From: Acidobacteriota bacterium
GTDB lineage: Bacteria > Acidobacteriota > Polarisedimenticolia > Polarisedimenticolales > Polarisedimenticolaceae
Length of the DNA: 64,000 nt
Direction: 5' to 3'
NCBI GenBank assembly: GCA_029861955.1
Contig: JAOTYK010000008.1
Location: 62,001-126,000, forward strand
Shown here: piece after piece, positions 1 through 8,344 of the stretch
Position numbering within the stretch: position 1 is the first letter of the stretch
How the letters are laid out: each line of letters opens with the position of its first letter
Program-made: the position numbers and the translations under genes
The notes under the pieces: generated by a model
What the model saw: the letters and a program-made list of their open reading frames with translations, nothing else
What the model was told of the DNA's origin: nothing
The model's database searches: none

Positions 1-585
1 CGCCAGCTGTCGGGGACCCACCTCGAAGCCCTCGGCTTCCAGCCGCTCCTTCTCCTGTCGCAGATGACGCAGGAGTTTTCGACGGGCGTTGGTCGTGCCG
101 ACGCGCACGAGCCGTACGTTATCCAGCAGGAACTTGACCATGTACGCACGGACCCAGTACGCCGCGTAGGTCGGCAAGCGAACATCGAGTTCGGGATCGA
201 ACCGATCGATCGCCTGTAGCAAGCCGATGTTCCCTTCCTGAATGAGATCCAGGAGGTTCTTCGCCGCCCGTCGGAATGACATGGCGACACGCACGACCAT
301 CAGGAGGTTGGCGGTCACCAGTCGAAAGAGTGCATCCCGATCGCCCGTCTCCCGATATACGCGGGCAAGACGCTGTTCCTCTTCCCGTGTCAGCGGCGGG
401 TACTTGCGGGCCTCTGCCATGTAACGACGGAAGGGGTCGGACGGAACGAGCCCGGTCCCACCGGCCGGTACGGGAGACTTCGTGCCGACGTCGATGTACG
501 CATCGGTACCTGACTCGTCTGCGGGGTCGTCTGTGGGTTCCGTCAGGACCTCGGGCTCGAGGTCGTCCCGTGGCTCATCCACCAT
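1..585 (-). CDS. rpoH: RpoH-like RNA polymerase sigma factor, 3' part cut by window edge
   Basis: The first 195 residues of a sigma-70 family protein are visible, reading leftward from the ATG at 583-585 and running off the window. After an acidic, poorly conserved N-terminus (about residues 1-48), residues 51-75 are a region 1.2-like helix (FRRYMAEARKYPPL), 113-132 match region 2.2 (DLIQEGNIGLLQAIDRFDPE), and 138-170 are regions 2.3/2.4 (TYAAYWVRAYMV, then VRLVRVGTTNARRKL). The last stretch resembles the RpoH signature NWRIVKVATTKAQRKLF rather than RpoD, so an alternative heat-shock-type sigma factor is the best reading. Regions 3 and 4 lie outside the window, so the exact class is unproven. 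The family role is directing RNA polymerase core to alternative promoters. Confidence 0.85.
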   Translation of the reverse strand, partial: MVDEPRDDLEPEVLTEPTDDPADESGTDAYIDVGTKSPVPAGGTGLVPSDPFRRYMAEARKYPPLTREEEQRLARVYRETGDRDALFRLVTANLLMVVRVAMSFRRAAKNLLDLIQEGNIGLLQAIDRFDPELDVRLPTYAAYWVRAYMVKFLLDNVRLVRVGTTNARRKLLRHLRQEKERLEAEGFEVGPRQLA

Positions 586-617
586 GGTAAGAATCGTAGC
601 ACGCAGGCTTGCGTGAG

Positions 618-1541
618 CTAGCTACGGCCGAGATCCAGGTATTTCCAGGGGTTGATACGGCGACCGTCGCGGAAAACCTCGTAGTGCAGATGCGGTCCCG
701 TCGAACGCCCGGTCGAGCCGACACGCCCGAGAGTCTCTCCTCGACGTACCTGCTGCCCCGGTCGAACCAGAATCTCGCTCATGTGCGCATAGCGCGTGAC
801 GAATCCGAGGCCGTGGGAGATATCGACCGTCTTGCCGTAGTCGGAGACCCGAACGGCGCGGCTAACGACACCGTCCGCGGTAGCGATGATCGGCGTGCCC
901 GTGGAATTGACGATGTCGATCCCACGATGGAATTGCCGGTTGCCACCGAACGGATCCTTGCGCCAACCATAACCGTGAGAGAACCAACCCTCCGCAGGCA
1001 TGCCCAGGGGGGTCGACGCGAGACGCGAGATTCGCCCCTGGAACGCTTCGTCGAGTAGGGAGATGGACTGCCCCAGAGTATCCGAGCGCTGTCGAAGGAT
1101 GTCGAGTTCACCATGAACCGAAGCCAGCGGCGATCGGGAAGAACTCCGTCCCCCGGGACCTCCCGCTGCCGGCGTCGTTTCCGATTCGACGCCGAGCGCC
1201 TTTGAGAGGATCTGCGTTCGGGTCTCGGCGATGTCGATTTGTTCGGCGACGCCGTCGAGCGACTCCTGGAACGACTGGCTCTGGGCCAGTAGCTGCTCAT
1301 TCTCATGTTCGAGTCGGACGATCTCGGCGGACTGCGCCTGAGATCGAAACGCAAAGTGCGGCATCGCCAGTGCTGCAAAGCCGATGGCGGCGACGAGAGC
1401 GAGCGACGCGACGACGAAGCCCTTGGAGACGTGGAGCTTGCGAAAGCGACTGCGCGCGTTCGGCAAGACAAGAATGGTGTAGGTCGTTTTCTGGGGCCGC
1501 GTACGGCCCACCCATCTACCCACAAGATTGCTAAGGGACAA
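618..1541 (-). CDS. M23 family metallopeptidase, membrane-anchored
   Basis: The 307-residue protein has a short cytoplasmic start, one transmembrane segment (about 42-63), a periplasmic coiled-coil linker (68-115) and a C-terminal LytM/M23 domain (about 185-307). Zinc ligands are visible: H205 and D209 in HRGIDI, and HLH at 284-286. The family cleaves peptide cross-links in peptidoglycan or activates amidases. I chose the TTG at 1539-1541 because GGAGG (1549-1553) sits 7 bases upstream. The ATG at 1599-1601 gives 20 more residues, but it overlaps the likely -10 box (1592-1597), so it would lie upstream of transcription start. The gene is divergent from nagZ, another wall enzyme. Confidence 0.85.
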   Translation of the reverse strand: MSLSNLVGRWVGRTRPQKTTYTILVLPNARSRFRKLHVSKGFVVASLALVAAIGFAALAMPHFAFRSQAQSAEIVRLEHENEQLLAQSQSFQESLDGVAEQIDIAETRTQILSKALGVESETTPAAGGPGGRSSSRSPLASVHGELDILRQRSDTLGQSISLLDEAFQGRISRLASTPLGMPAEGWFSHGYGWRKDPFGGNRQFHRGIDIVNSTGTPIIATADGVVSRAVRVSDYGKTVDISHGLGFVTRYAHMSEILVRPGQQVRRGETLGRVGSTGRSTGPHLHYEVFRDGRRINPWKYLDLGRS

Positions 1542-1591
1542 CGTCCTGCCTCCAGCCACCCCATGGGATACAAGGTGGGCCCACGAGGGAA

Positions 1592-1620
1592 AACTTAACA
1601 TCCGATTCCGGGAGGGTCAA
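1592..1620 (-). promoter_or_regulatory. Predicted promoter of the M23 peptidase gene
   Basis: On the minus strand there is TTGACC (1615-1620), a 17-base spacer and TAAGTT (1592-1597). Transcription would start near 1585, downstream of the ATG at 1601 and upstream of the TTG at 1541. It supports the shorter protein. Prediction by consensus only. Confidence 0.5.
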
Positions 1621-1639
1621 ACCCCGTGTTCCACGGGGT
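1621..1639. repeat. Perfect 8-bp inverted repeat in the M23-nagZ divergent region
   Basis: ACCCCGTG (1621-1628), TTC, CACGGGGT (1632-1639). It abuts the -35 box of the M23 gene and ends 11 bases before the nagZ start. It could be an operator for both genes or a small hairpin; no regulator is identified. Confidence 0.5.
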
Positions 1640-1650
1640 AAGATGGGCCG

Positions 1651-2721
1651 ATGGACACCCCACGCAAGACGGAAGTCGAAGCCCTGGCCGGCGCGACGCT
1701 GATGGTCGGCCTCCCCGGGACGGAACTTTCCCGGGAAGACGTCGAATTCCTCGACGATCTGCGTCCCGGAGGCGTGATCCTCTTCGACCGAAACCTCGAG
1801 ACCCCGGAACAGACACGGCGTCTACTTCGCGATCTCAGACGATGCGTTCCGGATCGCTCCTGGTTCAGCATCGACCAGGAGGGCGGCCGGGTCAGTCGGA
1901 TGGCTCGTTGGATCGGTCCCACCGCATCGGCCCTCGAGTTGGTCGGCCGGGGTCCCGAGGTGATCCACGAGTTCGCGGCGACCACCGCCAGGACCCTGGC
2001 GAGCCTCGGCTTCAACATGGACTTCGCCCCGGTCGTCGACCTCTCCCCGTCAGACGCGCCCAACGGCATCGGAGACCGGGCGTACGGGGTGACCCCGTCT
2101 GCGGTCATCCCCTCCGCGGCCGCGTTTCTCGCCGGCCTTCAGGACCATCGGGTTGCCGGCTGCCTGAAACACTTCCCCGGACTCGGCGATACCCATGTGG
2201 ACTCGCACAAATCCTTGCCTTGCGTGACACGAACCCGTGCCGAACTGCAAGAGGACATGGAACCCTACGGACGACTGGCCGGCGAGAGTGTTGCCGTCAT
2301 GGTCGGTCACGGCCATTACACGGCGTTCGACGCCGAGCCGACACCGGCGACGCTGTCCAGCCACATCGTCCGCAAGATGCTGCGCGGCTCCTGCGGGTTC
2401 GAGGGCCTGGTCGTCAGTGACGACATGGAGATGGGCGCCGTCGCTGCCTGGGACACCGAGGGCGGCGCTGCGGTGCAGGCAATCGACGCCGGCTGCGATC
2501 TGATTCTCTACTGCTGGGCTGCGGAGAACGCGATTCGTGCCAGGGATCGTCTGCGTGACGCGGCGATCGGCGACCTGAACTTTTTCACGTCACTTCAGAC
2601 CGCCGCGCGGAACGTTCGCTCATCGGCGTCTCGCTGGCCCGTCGCAGCGGACGGCCGCGAGGGGCCGCTGGTCGCAAGCGAACTGGCCAAGCCCTTCGAG
2701 ACCTATCGCCCGCGAGCCTAA
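1651..2721 (+). CDS. nagZ: Beta-N-acetylhexosaminidase (glycoside hydrolase family 3)
   Basis: The enzyme hydrolyses terminal N-acetylglucosamine from muropeptides (GlcNAc-anhydroMurNAc) during cytoplasmic peptidoglycan recycling. The 356 residues fit single-domain NagZ. Visible motifs are SIDQEGGRVSR (73-83), KHFPGLGDT (173-181) followed by D184-S-H186, the NagZ Asp/His general acid-base loop, and VVSDDMEMGA (254-263) with the nucleophile Asp around 257. No signal peptide is seen, so it is cytoplasmic. No clear ribosome site precedes the ATG, and a TAAGAT hexamer at 1639-1644 would place transcription start at the ATG itself, but no -35 is obvious. The end overlaps purC tail-to-tail by 4 bases. 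Confidence 0.93.
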   Translation: MDTPRKTEVEALAGATLMVGLPGTELSREDVEFLDDLRPGGVILFDRNLETPEQTRRLLRDLRRCVPDRSWFSIDQEGGRVSRMARWIGPTASALELVGRGPEVIHEFAATTARTLASLGFNMDFAPVVDLSPSDAPNGIGDRAYGVTPSAVIPSAAAFLAGLQDHRVAGCLKHFPGLGDTHVDSHKSLPCVTRTRAELQEDMEPYGRLAGESVAVMVGHGHYTAFDAEPTPATLSSHIVRKMLRGSCGFEGLVVSDDMEMGAVAAWDTEGGAAVQAIDAGCDLILYCWAAENAIRARDRLRDAAIGDLNFFTSLQTAARNVRSSASRWPVAADGREGPLVASELAKPFETYRPRA

Positions 2722-3620
2722 CGCAGCTTTTGACCCGTGAGGATCTCGAAGATCTCCAGGTAACGCTGTCGCGAACCCAGAACGATCTCGTTCGGAAGCT
2801 CGGGCACCGGCGGCTGTTTGTCCCAGCCGATGGACTCCAGATAGTCTCGAACGAACTGCTTGTCGAACGACTCCTGACCGCGGCCGGGTTCGTACTTATC
2901 CGCCGGCCAGAATCGTGACGAGTCCGGGGTCAACACCTCGTCGCCAAGCACAAGGCGATCTCCGTCGAGACCAAACTCGAACTTCGTGTCGGCGATGATG
3001 ATGTTGCGCTCGCTGGCCAGGGACGCGCCGGCCGAGTAAAGCTGCAGCGTCATGCTGCGAGCCTCCTCCGCTCGCTCGGGTCCGATCAGCTCCACAGCTT
3101 GATCGAAGGAGATGTTCTCGTCATGCCCGTCGACGGCCTTGGTCGCCGGCGTGAAGATCGACTCCGGCAGACGATCCGATTCCCGCAGTCCCTCCGGGAG
3201 CGAGATCCCACAGACCGTACCGTTTGCCTGGTACTCCTTCCAACCCGAACCCGACAGATACCCACGGGCGACACACTCGATCGGCAGCATGTCCAACTTC
3301 TTGGCGAGTGTGGTTCGTCCGACCAGCTGGTCCGCGAAGCGGTGGAGCGACTCCGGGAAGTCCTCGACCTCGGTCGCCACGGTGTGGTTCGGCACGAGTT
3401 CCGCGAATTCCTTGAACCAGAATTCGGAGATTTGATTGAGAACCTTGCCCTTGTCCGGAATCGGATTGGGCAAAACGAAATCGAATGCGGATAGGCGATC
3501 CGTCGCGACGATCAACAGACGATCGCCAAGGTCGTAGATGTCTCGGACCTTGCCGCGGGCGCGTAACGGGATGCCTTCTAGGTGGGTCTCTTTGACCGCA
3601 CCAGGAATACTGCTCTGCAT
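2718..3620 (-). CDS. purC: Phosphoribosylaminoimidazole-succinocarboxamide synthase
   Basis: SAICAR synthase joins aspartate to CAIR using ATP in de novo purine synthesis. The 300-residue protein has the start motif GKVRDIYDLGDRLLIVATDRLSAFD (quoted in part: GKVRDIYDLGDRL at about 23-35 and TDRLSAFD), then IPDKGKVLNQISEFWF, VARGYLSGSGWKEY and the C-terminal DEVLTPDSSRFWP region. This is the longer form found in many Gram-negative phyla and yeast Ade1. It lies 70 bases downstream of pyrC on the same strand and probably also has its own promoter inside the pyrC 3' end. Its stop codon overlaps the nagZ stop (CTAA at 2718-2721). Confidence 0.95.
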   Translation of the reverse strand: MQSSIPGAVKETHLEGIPLRARGKVRDIYDLGDRLLIVATDRLSAFDFVLPNPIPDKGKVLNQISEFWFKEFAELVPNHTVATEVEDFPESLHRFADQLVGRTTLAKKLDMLPIECVARGYLSGSGWKEYQANGTVCGISLPEGLRESDRLPESIFTPATKAVDGHDENISFDQAVELIGPERAEEARSMTLQLYSAGASLASERNIIIADTKFEFGLDGDRLVLGDEVLTPDSSRFWPADKYEPGRGQESFDKQFVRDYLESIGWDKQPPVPELPNEIVLGSRQRYLEIFEILTGQKLR

Positions 3621-3664
3621 GCCTCAATCCTCGGGTTGAATCTGGACGGTTGACGAGAGAGCGC

Positions 3665-3694
3665 AGGCTAGCCCGCCGGACACCAGGGTGTCAA
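3665..3694 (-). promoter_or_regulatory. Possible purC promoter
   Basis: On the minus strand a perfect -35 TTGACA (3689-3694) is followed after 18 bases by TAGCCT (3665-3670), a weak -10. It lies at the very end of pyrC and would let purC be expressed separately from the pyr genes. Confidence 0.35.
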
Positions 3695-4980
3695 TCGCCC
3701 GCGGATCGACCGTCGTGGACGACACGCCCACTGACGATGGTCAGGACCGCCGCGCCCGTCAGATCCCAGCCCTTGAAAGGCGTATTCCGACCCTTCGAGA
3801 CGAACTCCTGAGGCGCCACGTGGAACGGGCGGTGGATATCCAGCACCGTAATATCCGCGACTCCACCGGGTGTCAGCGTGCCCCGATCCAGACGCAGAAT
3901 CTCCGCAGGGCCACGGGTGAAGAGTTCGACCATCCGTCTGAGCGGCAGGACGTCCGCGTGTACGAGATGGTGCAGGCTGAGCGGGATCGCCGTCTCGAGC
4001 CCCACGACACCGAACGGCGCGACCGAGAATTCGACGCACTTCTCGTCACAGTGATGGGGGGCATGATCGGTGGCGATGGCGTCCACGGTGCCGTCGGCCA
4101 ATCCCTGGAGGAGGGCCTTACGATCCTTCGCGGAACGCAACGGCGGGTTCATCTTGGCGTCCGTATCGAAACCGGAAACGGCCTCCTCGGTCAGCACGAA
4201 GTGATGGGGTGTCACCTCACAGGTCACACGCACTTTCTTCTTCTTTCCCTCGCGTACGAAATCCACCGCCTGGCCCGTGGACGTGTGCGCGATATGGACG
4301 TGGCCACCGGTGTACTCCGCGAGGATGATGTCCCGCACGACCATGATGTCCTCGGCGACCGCGGGCCACCCGCCAAGACCGAGGCGGGTCGACAATTCGC
4401 CCTCGTTCATCACACCGCCGTCAACAAGCACCGGATCCTCGCAATGATCGATGATCGGCACACCGAACACCTGGGAGTACTCGAGCGCCTTGCGCATCAT
4501 CATGCTCGAGTGGACCGGCTTGCCGTCATCCGAGAACGCGACGGCACCGGCGTCCAGCATGTCCCCCATCTCCGCCAGCTGCTCGCCTTCCATTCCCTTG
4601 GTCACACAACCGATGGGGAAGACGTTGACCGCACCGTGTTGCGCGGCCTGCTTGACGATCAGCTGGGTCACCGAGCGCGTGTCGTTCACCGGAACCGTGT
4701 TGGCCATACAGGCGACGCTGGTGAAACCACCACGGGCCGCGGCGGCGGTCCCGCTGGCGACCGTCTCCTTCCACTCTTGCCCCGGTTCGCGAAGGTGAAC
4801 GTGCATGTCAATGAAACCCGGGCAGACCACCAGCCCCTTCATGTCCAGGGTCTCGTCTGCGCTCGCCTTGATCGTCTTCTCGATCCTGGCGATCTTGCCG
4901 TCGTCCACCAGAACGTCCATCGGTTCATCGATGTCCGCCGCCGGATCAAGAAGGTGCCCGTTCTTAAGAAGGATCTTCAT
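3691..4980 (-). CDS. pyrC: Dihydroorotase
   Basis: Zinc amidohydrolase converting carbamoyl aspartate to dihydroorotate, step 3 of UMP synthesis. The 429 residues match the class I (PyrC/AllB-like) type. Visible are the HxH metal motif at H60/H62 ([10 protein letters not shown]), the substrate loop MANTVPVND (about 92-100), DHCEDP, HIAHTST and the late metal Asp in ATDHAPHH. The start overlaps the pyrB end by 17 bases, so the two are translationally coupled. It is the third gene of the leftward pyrR-pyrB-pyrC operon. Confidence 0.96.
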   Translation of the reverse strand: MKILLKNGHLLDPAADIDEPMDVLVDDGKIARIEKTIKASADETLDMKGLVVCPGFIDMHVHLREPGQEWKETVASGTAAAARGGFTSVACMANTVPVNDTRSVTQLIVKQAAQHGAVNVFPIGCVTKGMEGEQLAEMGDMLDAGAVAFSDDGKPVHSSMMMRKALEYSQVFGVPIIDHCEDPVLVDGGVMNEGELSTRLGLGGWPAVAEDIMVVRDIILAEYTGGHVHIAHTSTGQAVDFVREGKKKKVRVTCEVTPHHFVLTEEAVSGFDTDAKMNPPLRSAKDRKALLQGLADGTVDAIATDHAPHHCDEKCVEFSVAPFGVVGLETAIPLSLHHLVHADVLPLRRMVELFTRGPAEILRLDRGTLTPGGVADITVLDIHRPFHVAPQEFVSKGRNTPFKGWDLTGAAVLTIVSGRVVHDGRSAGD

Positions 4981-5902
4981 CGTCTATCCTGGCGGCCAGT
5001 AGGTAGAGAACGGCCATTCGGACCGCCACCCCATTCGTGACCTGTTCGAGAATGACGGATCGAGGACCGTCGGCCACGCCACCGGTGATCTCGACACCCC
5101 GGTTCATCGGTCCGGGATGCATGACAATCGCATCGGGACGGGCCAGCGCCATCCGGCGCGCGTCGATTCCGTAGAGCAATGCGTATTCGCGGATGCTCGG
5201 GAAGAACCCACGTTGCATCCGTTCCATCTGAATGCGAAGACCCATCACGACGTCGGCACCCTCGATCGCCTCGTCGGTCCGGGTCACCTGCCGACAGCCA
5301 AGTCGCTCCACCTCGCGGGGCATCAGCGTCGGAGGACCACAGACGACGACATCGGCACCCATCGTCGAGAGGAGGAGGATGTTCGAACGGGCGACACGAC
5401 TGTTCAGCACGTCACCGATGATGGCGACCCGCAGCCCGCCCAGCTCCTTCTTGTGTCGCCGGATGGTATACGCGTCGAGCAGTGCCTGGGTCGGGTGCTC
5501 GTGTGCTCCATCGCCGGCGTTGACGATCCCACACGTGCAGTGCTGCGCCAGGAAGTGGGGCGCTCCGGCTCGTGAGTGACGGATGACGATGAAGGACGGC
5601 GCCATCGATTCCAGCGTCTTCGCCGTATCCAGCAGGGTCTCCCCTTTTGTGAAACTGGAGGTCGACGGCGAGAAATTGATCGTGTCGGCGGAGAGCCGTT
5701 TCTCCGCCAGCTCGAACGAGCTGCGGGTTCGTGTCGACGGCTCGACGAAGAAATTGACGATCGTTCGACCGCGGAGGGTGGGCACCTTCTTGATGACGCG
5801 TGCACCGACCTCCGCGAGACTCTCGGCGGTGTCCAGGATCAACGTGATCTCGTCGGCTGTCATGCCGTCGATACCAAGGAGATGACGACTGGCCAGCTTC
5901 AC
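4964..5902 (-). CDS. pyrB: Aspartate carbamoyltransferase catalytic subunit
   Basis: Transfers the carbamoyl group to aspartate, step 2 of UMP synthesis. The 312-residue chain carries the carbamoyl-phosphate loop [11 protein letters not shown] (54-64), HPTQALLDA (about 138) and a [10 protein letters not shown] motif near the C-terminus. No PyrI regulatory subunit lies beside it. Instead the gene directly follows pyrR with a 4-base overlap, the arrangement seen where PyrR controls expression. Carbamoyl phosphate would come from CarAB, whose large subunit is encoded at 50.4-53.6 kb. Confidence 0.96.
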   Translation of the reverse strand: MKLASRHLLGIDGMTADEITLILDTAESLAEVGARVIKKVPTLRGRTIVNFFVEPSTRTRSSFELAEKRLSADTINFSPSTSSFTKGETLLDTAKTLESMAPSFIVIRHSRAGAPHFLAQHCTCGIVNAGDGAHEHPTQALLDAYTIRRHKKELGGLRVAIIGDVLNSRVARSNILLLSTMGADVVVCGPPTLMPREVERLGCRQVTRTDEAIEGADVVMGLRIQMERMQRGFFPSIREYALLYGIDARRMALARPDAIVMHPGPMNRGVEITGGVADGPRSVILEQVTNGVAVRMAVLYLLAARIDDEDPS

Positions 5903-6471
5903 GCCTGCTCCTCCCCGCCGGCGGGCATCTCTACAAGGAAGACCCCCTCCTCGTCATCGGACTCGGATAGCCGCACGTCCACGTTCTGATCACGGGTCGT
6001 CGGGACGTTCTTTCCGACAAAGTCGGCCCGCACCGGCAGCTCGCGATGGCCGCGATCGACCAGGACGGCGAGCTGGATCACATCCGGCCGACCGAGATCC
6101 ATGAGACCGTCGAGAGCTGCGCGGATCGTGCGCCCGGTGTAGAGGACGTCGTCGACCAGCACCACACAGGACCGATCCAGCTCGAATGGGATCTCGGTTT
6201 TCTTCAGAACCGGGTGATCCGCGATTCGCGAAAGATCGTCCCGGTAAAGATTGATATCGAGCATCCCCGTCTCGGGTCGCTCGCCGCTGATCGACTCCAT
6301 GTGGGTGGCGAGTCGGTTGGCCAGCGGCACCCCGCGGGTGCGGATGCCGACGAGGGATACGTTCGCGAAGTCGCCGTCGCGATTGCGTTCGAGAATTTCG
6401 TGGGCCAGACGAACGAGGGCACGATCGATCTGTTCCGCGTCCATGAGACGGACCGGTTGGCTTCCCGCCAT
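5899..6471 (-). CDS. pyrR: Bifunctional pyr regulator / uracil phosphoribosyltransferase
   Basis: PyrR binds pyr mRNA in response to UMP/UTP and PRPP, and often has uracil phosphoribosyltransferase activity. The 190-residue protein has the type I PRTase PRPP loop [13 protein letters not shown] (103-115) and the conserved RTRGVPLA (44-51) segment. First gene of the leftward pyrR-pyrB-pyrC operon. The ATG at 6469-6471 has a good ribosome site, AAGGAG (6479-6484), 7 bases upstream. That site is flanked by a PyrR-loop-like hairpin and an anti-ribosome-site sequence, so the gene is probably autoregulated at translation. Confidence 0.95.
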   Translation of the reverse strand: MAGSQPVRLMDAEQIDRALVRLAHEILERNRDGDFANVSLVGIRTRGVPLANRLATHMESISGERPETGMLDINLYRDDLSRIADHPVLKKTEIPFELDRSCVVLVDDVLYTGRTIRAALDGLMDLGRPDVIQLAVLVDRGHRELPVRADFVGKNVPTTRDQNVDVRLSESDDEEGVFLVEMPAGGEEQA

Positions 6472-6478
6472 CGACGAT

Positions 6479-6512
6479 CTCCTTGCGGCCTCTCTGGGCC
6501 TACTTAAAGGAA
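6479..6512 (-). promoter_or_regulatory. PyrR-binding-loop-like leader hairpin that can mask the pyrR ribosome site
   Basis: Read on the minus strand, GGCCCAGAGAGGCC (6487-6500) matches the known PyrR loop ARUCCNGNGAGGYU through its conserved CCnGnGAGG core. The flanking differences keep base pairing: G-C replaces A-U at the base and C replaces U in the stem. Outside this loop, TTCCTT (6507-6512) is complementary to the ribosome site AAGGAG (6479-6484), with one G-U pair. The loop and outer stem together would form one long hairpin that hides the ribosome site. No poly-U tract follows, which argues for translational repression rather than transcription attenuation. Confidence 0.72.
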
Positions 6513-6531
6513 GCTCGTTGGAATCGGCGTT

Positions 6532-6560
6532 ATGCTATCGCCCGACCGTTCCGCGGTCAA
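6532..6560 (-). promoter_or_regulatory. Predicted pyrR operon promoter
   Basis: Minus strand TTGACC (6555-6560), 17-base spacer, TAGCAT (6532-6537). Start of transcription would fall near 6525, giving a leader of roughly 55 bases that contains the PyrR-like hairpin. Confidence 0.6.
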
Positions 6561-6574
6561 GGCGGTCCGCGGAA
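6549..6574. repeat. 8-bp inverted repeat between divergent pyr promoters
   Basis: TTCCGCGG (6549-6556) and CCGCGGAA (6567-6574) are perfect inverted copies 18 bases apart, start to start. The left arm overlaps the pyrR -35 box and the right arm ends at the base before the pyrK -35 box. A dimeric regulator could bind here and affect both operons. Confidence 0.55.
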
Positions 6575-6603
6575 TTGACGGGTTTCGGACCAAGGACTAT
6601 CCT
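6575..6603 (+). promoter_or_regulatory. Predicted pyrK-pyrD-pyrF promoter
   Basis: TTGACG (6575-6580), 17-base spacer, TATCCT (6598-6603). Transcription would begin near 6610, only about 11 bases before the pyrK ATG, and no ribosome site fits in that space. Confidence 0.6.
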
Positions 6604-6620
6604 GCTCCGCCGAGTAACCG

Positions 6621-7427
6621 ATGCCACTCGACTTTCTCACCAAGGTTTGCCGGAACGAAGATCTAGGGCAGGGAAATTTCCTGCTCAGCTTCGACGCGCC
6701 GTCATTCGCCGACTCGATGGCGCCGGCCGAGTTCTTCATGATCGGAATTCCCGGTGCCGAGACGCTGCTGCGACGCCCGTTCAGTGTGTGTGGCTTGCCG
6801 GGGACTTTCGACGACAGCCATCCCGACCGCTACACGATCCTCGTGAAGGCGATGGGAAAGGGAACCCGGCTGCTCTCCGAGTTGGGGCCGGGAGCCGAGC
6901 TGACCGTGCTGGGACCGCTCGGACAGGGCTACTCGCTTCCCACCGACGACCGTCCGTCGCTGATCGTCGCCGGAGGCATCGGTTCCGCACCGTTTCCCGC
7001 GCTGATCGATCTTCTGGAGCGCAACGGACACTCCCGCCCACACATGATCTACGGCGCACGCTCCAGCGGCGACCTGCCGTTGGCCGATTGGTTCGCGGAT
7101 CGATGTCGGTCGTTGTCGATAACGACAGACGACGGCAGCCAGGGTGAAGAGGGGCGGGTCACCGCTCCCCTCCTGCGAATGTTGAAAGAACATCCGGGGG
7201 GTCTGCGAATCTACGCCTGTGGTCCCGACCCGATGCTGAAGGCCGTCGCGGCCATCGCTATCGAGGCGGGGGTCGAGTGCCAACTTGCCCTCGAAGCCCA
7301 CATGGCCTGCGGGTTCGGTGTCTGTCTGGGGTGCGTCGTTCCCGTCATCGGCGAGGACGGCCAACCGCGATACGAGCGCGTCTGCGTCGAGGGGCCGGTC
7401 ATGACGGCGGATCGGATGGCCTGGTGA
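6621..7427 (+). CDS. pyrK: Dihydroorotate dehydrogenase electron transfer subunit
   Basis: PyrK carries FAD and a 2Fe-2S cluster and passes electrons from PyrD to NAD. The 268-residue chain has a ferredoxin-reductase-like FAD domain with RRPFSVCG, an NAD-binding GGIGSAPFPALI segment, and a C-terminal cysteine cluster at about C231, C236, C239 and C256 for the iron-sulfur centre. The next gene is the partner pyrD, overlapping by 4 bases (GTGA). The gene begins the rightward pyr operon, divergent from pyrR, with a very short predicted leader. Confidence 0.93.
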   Translation: MPLDFLTKVCRNEDLGQGNFLLSFDAPSFADSMAPAEFFMIGIPGAETLLRRPFSVCGLPGTFDDSHPDRYTILVKAMGKGTRLLSELGPGAELTVLGPLGQGYSLPTDDRPSLIVAGGIGSAPFPALIDLLERNGHSRPHMIYGARSSGDLPLADWFADRCRSLSITTDDGSQGEEGRVTAPLLRMLKEHPGGLRIYACGPDPMLKAVAAIAIEAGVECQLALEAHMACGFGVCLGCVVPVIGEDGQPRYERVCVEGPVMTADRMAW

Positions 7428-8344
7428 AACCCGACATGACCATCGAGCTGGGTCCACTCCGGCTAAAGAACCCGATCCTCACAGCATCCGGCACGTTCGG
7501 GTATGGGCTGGAGTTCCTACCCTACTTCGATCTCTCGCGACTGGGCGGGCTGTGTACCAAGGGACTCTCTCCGCGACCCCGACTCGGAAATCCTCCCGCG
7601 CGAATCGTCGAGACCCCTTCGGGGATGCTCAATACGATCGGCCTTCAAAATATCGGTGTCGATACGTTTCTCTCCGATCGACTTCCCAAGCTCCGCGAGT
7701 ATGACCTGGAGATCATCGCCAACGTCTTCGGCGAAACCGAAGCGGAGTACATCGAGGTCTGTCGCAAGCTGAGTAAGGCTGAGGGCGTCGCGGCCATCGA
7801 GTTGAACGTCTCCTGCCCCAACGTCGAAGAGGGCGGGATGATCTTCGGCAACGATCCGGCGGCTCTGCAACAGGTGACCCGTGCCTGTCGCGAGGCGTGC
7901 GATCTGCCGTTGATCGTCAAATTGTCCCCCAACGTCACCGACATCCGCGTCACGGCCGAGGCCGCCGTGGCCGGTGGCGCCGACATCCTCTCTCTGATCA
8001 ATACCTATGTCGGCATGGCCATCGATATCGAACGACGAAAACCCGTTCTGACCAAGATCTCCGGCGGGCTCTCGGGACCGGCGATTCGCCCCCTTGCCGT
8101 CTGGCTGACCTGGCAGGTCGCCCAGACGGTCGACGTTCCGATCATCGGTATGGGCGGGATCACCGACGAGAGAGACGCGATGGAGTTCTTCCTGGCCGGG
8201 GCCAGCGCGGTCCAGGTCGGCACCTCGAACTTCGTCCATCCCGACGCCGCGGTCCGGGTCGTCGACGGGCTCGAGCGCTTCCTCGCGGATCGCAACATCC
8301 CGTCGGTCCAATCGATCGTCGGTCGTCTGGAGGTACCCCGTTGA
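7424..8344 (+). CDS. pyrD: Dihydroorotate dehydrogenase, class 1B catalytic subunit
   Basis: FMN enzyme oxidising dihydroorotate to orotate, step 4 of UMP synthesis, with PyrK passing electrons to NAD. From the GTG at 7424 the protein has 306 residues, normal for the class. Residue C131 in NVSCPN is the catalytic cysteine of class 1 enzymes; GGLSGPAIRPLA and a late GMGGI phosphate-binding loop are also visible. The GTG overlaps the pyrK stop (GTGA), which suggests coupling; the ATG at 7436 is an alternative start four residues in. The open frame extends back to 7277 inside pyrK, but that part is not conserved sequence. Confidence 0.94.
   Translation: MKPDMTIELGPLRLKNPILTASGTFGYGLEFLPYFDLSRLGGLCTKGLSPRPRLGNPPARIVETPSGMLNTIGLQNIGVDTFLSDRLPKLREYDLEIIANVFGETEAEYIEVCRKLSKAEGVAAIELNVSCPNVEEGGMIFGNDPAALQQVTRACREACDLPLIVKLSPNVTDIRVTAEAAVAGGADILSLINTYVGMAIDIERRKPVLTKISGGLSGPAIRPLAVWLTWQVAQTVDVPIIGMGGITDERDAMEFFLAGASAVQVGTSNFVHPDAAVRVVDGLERFLADRNIPSVQSIVGRLEVPR

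Noticed and set aside
3688-5040. 450-codon open frame on the plus strand opposite pyrC
   Set aside because: It is the shadow of pyrC in GC-rich DNA. The His/Arg-rich translation has no domain pattern, and pyrC motifs are clear on the minus strand.
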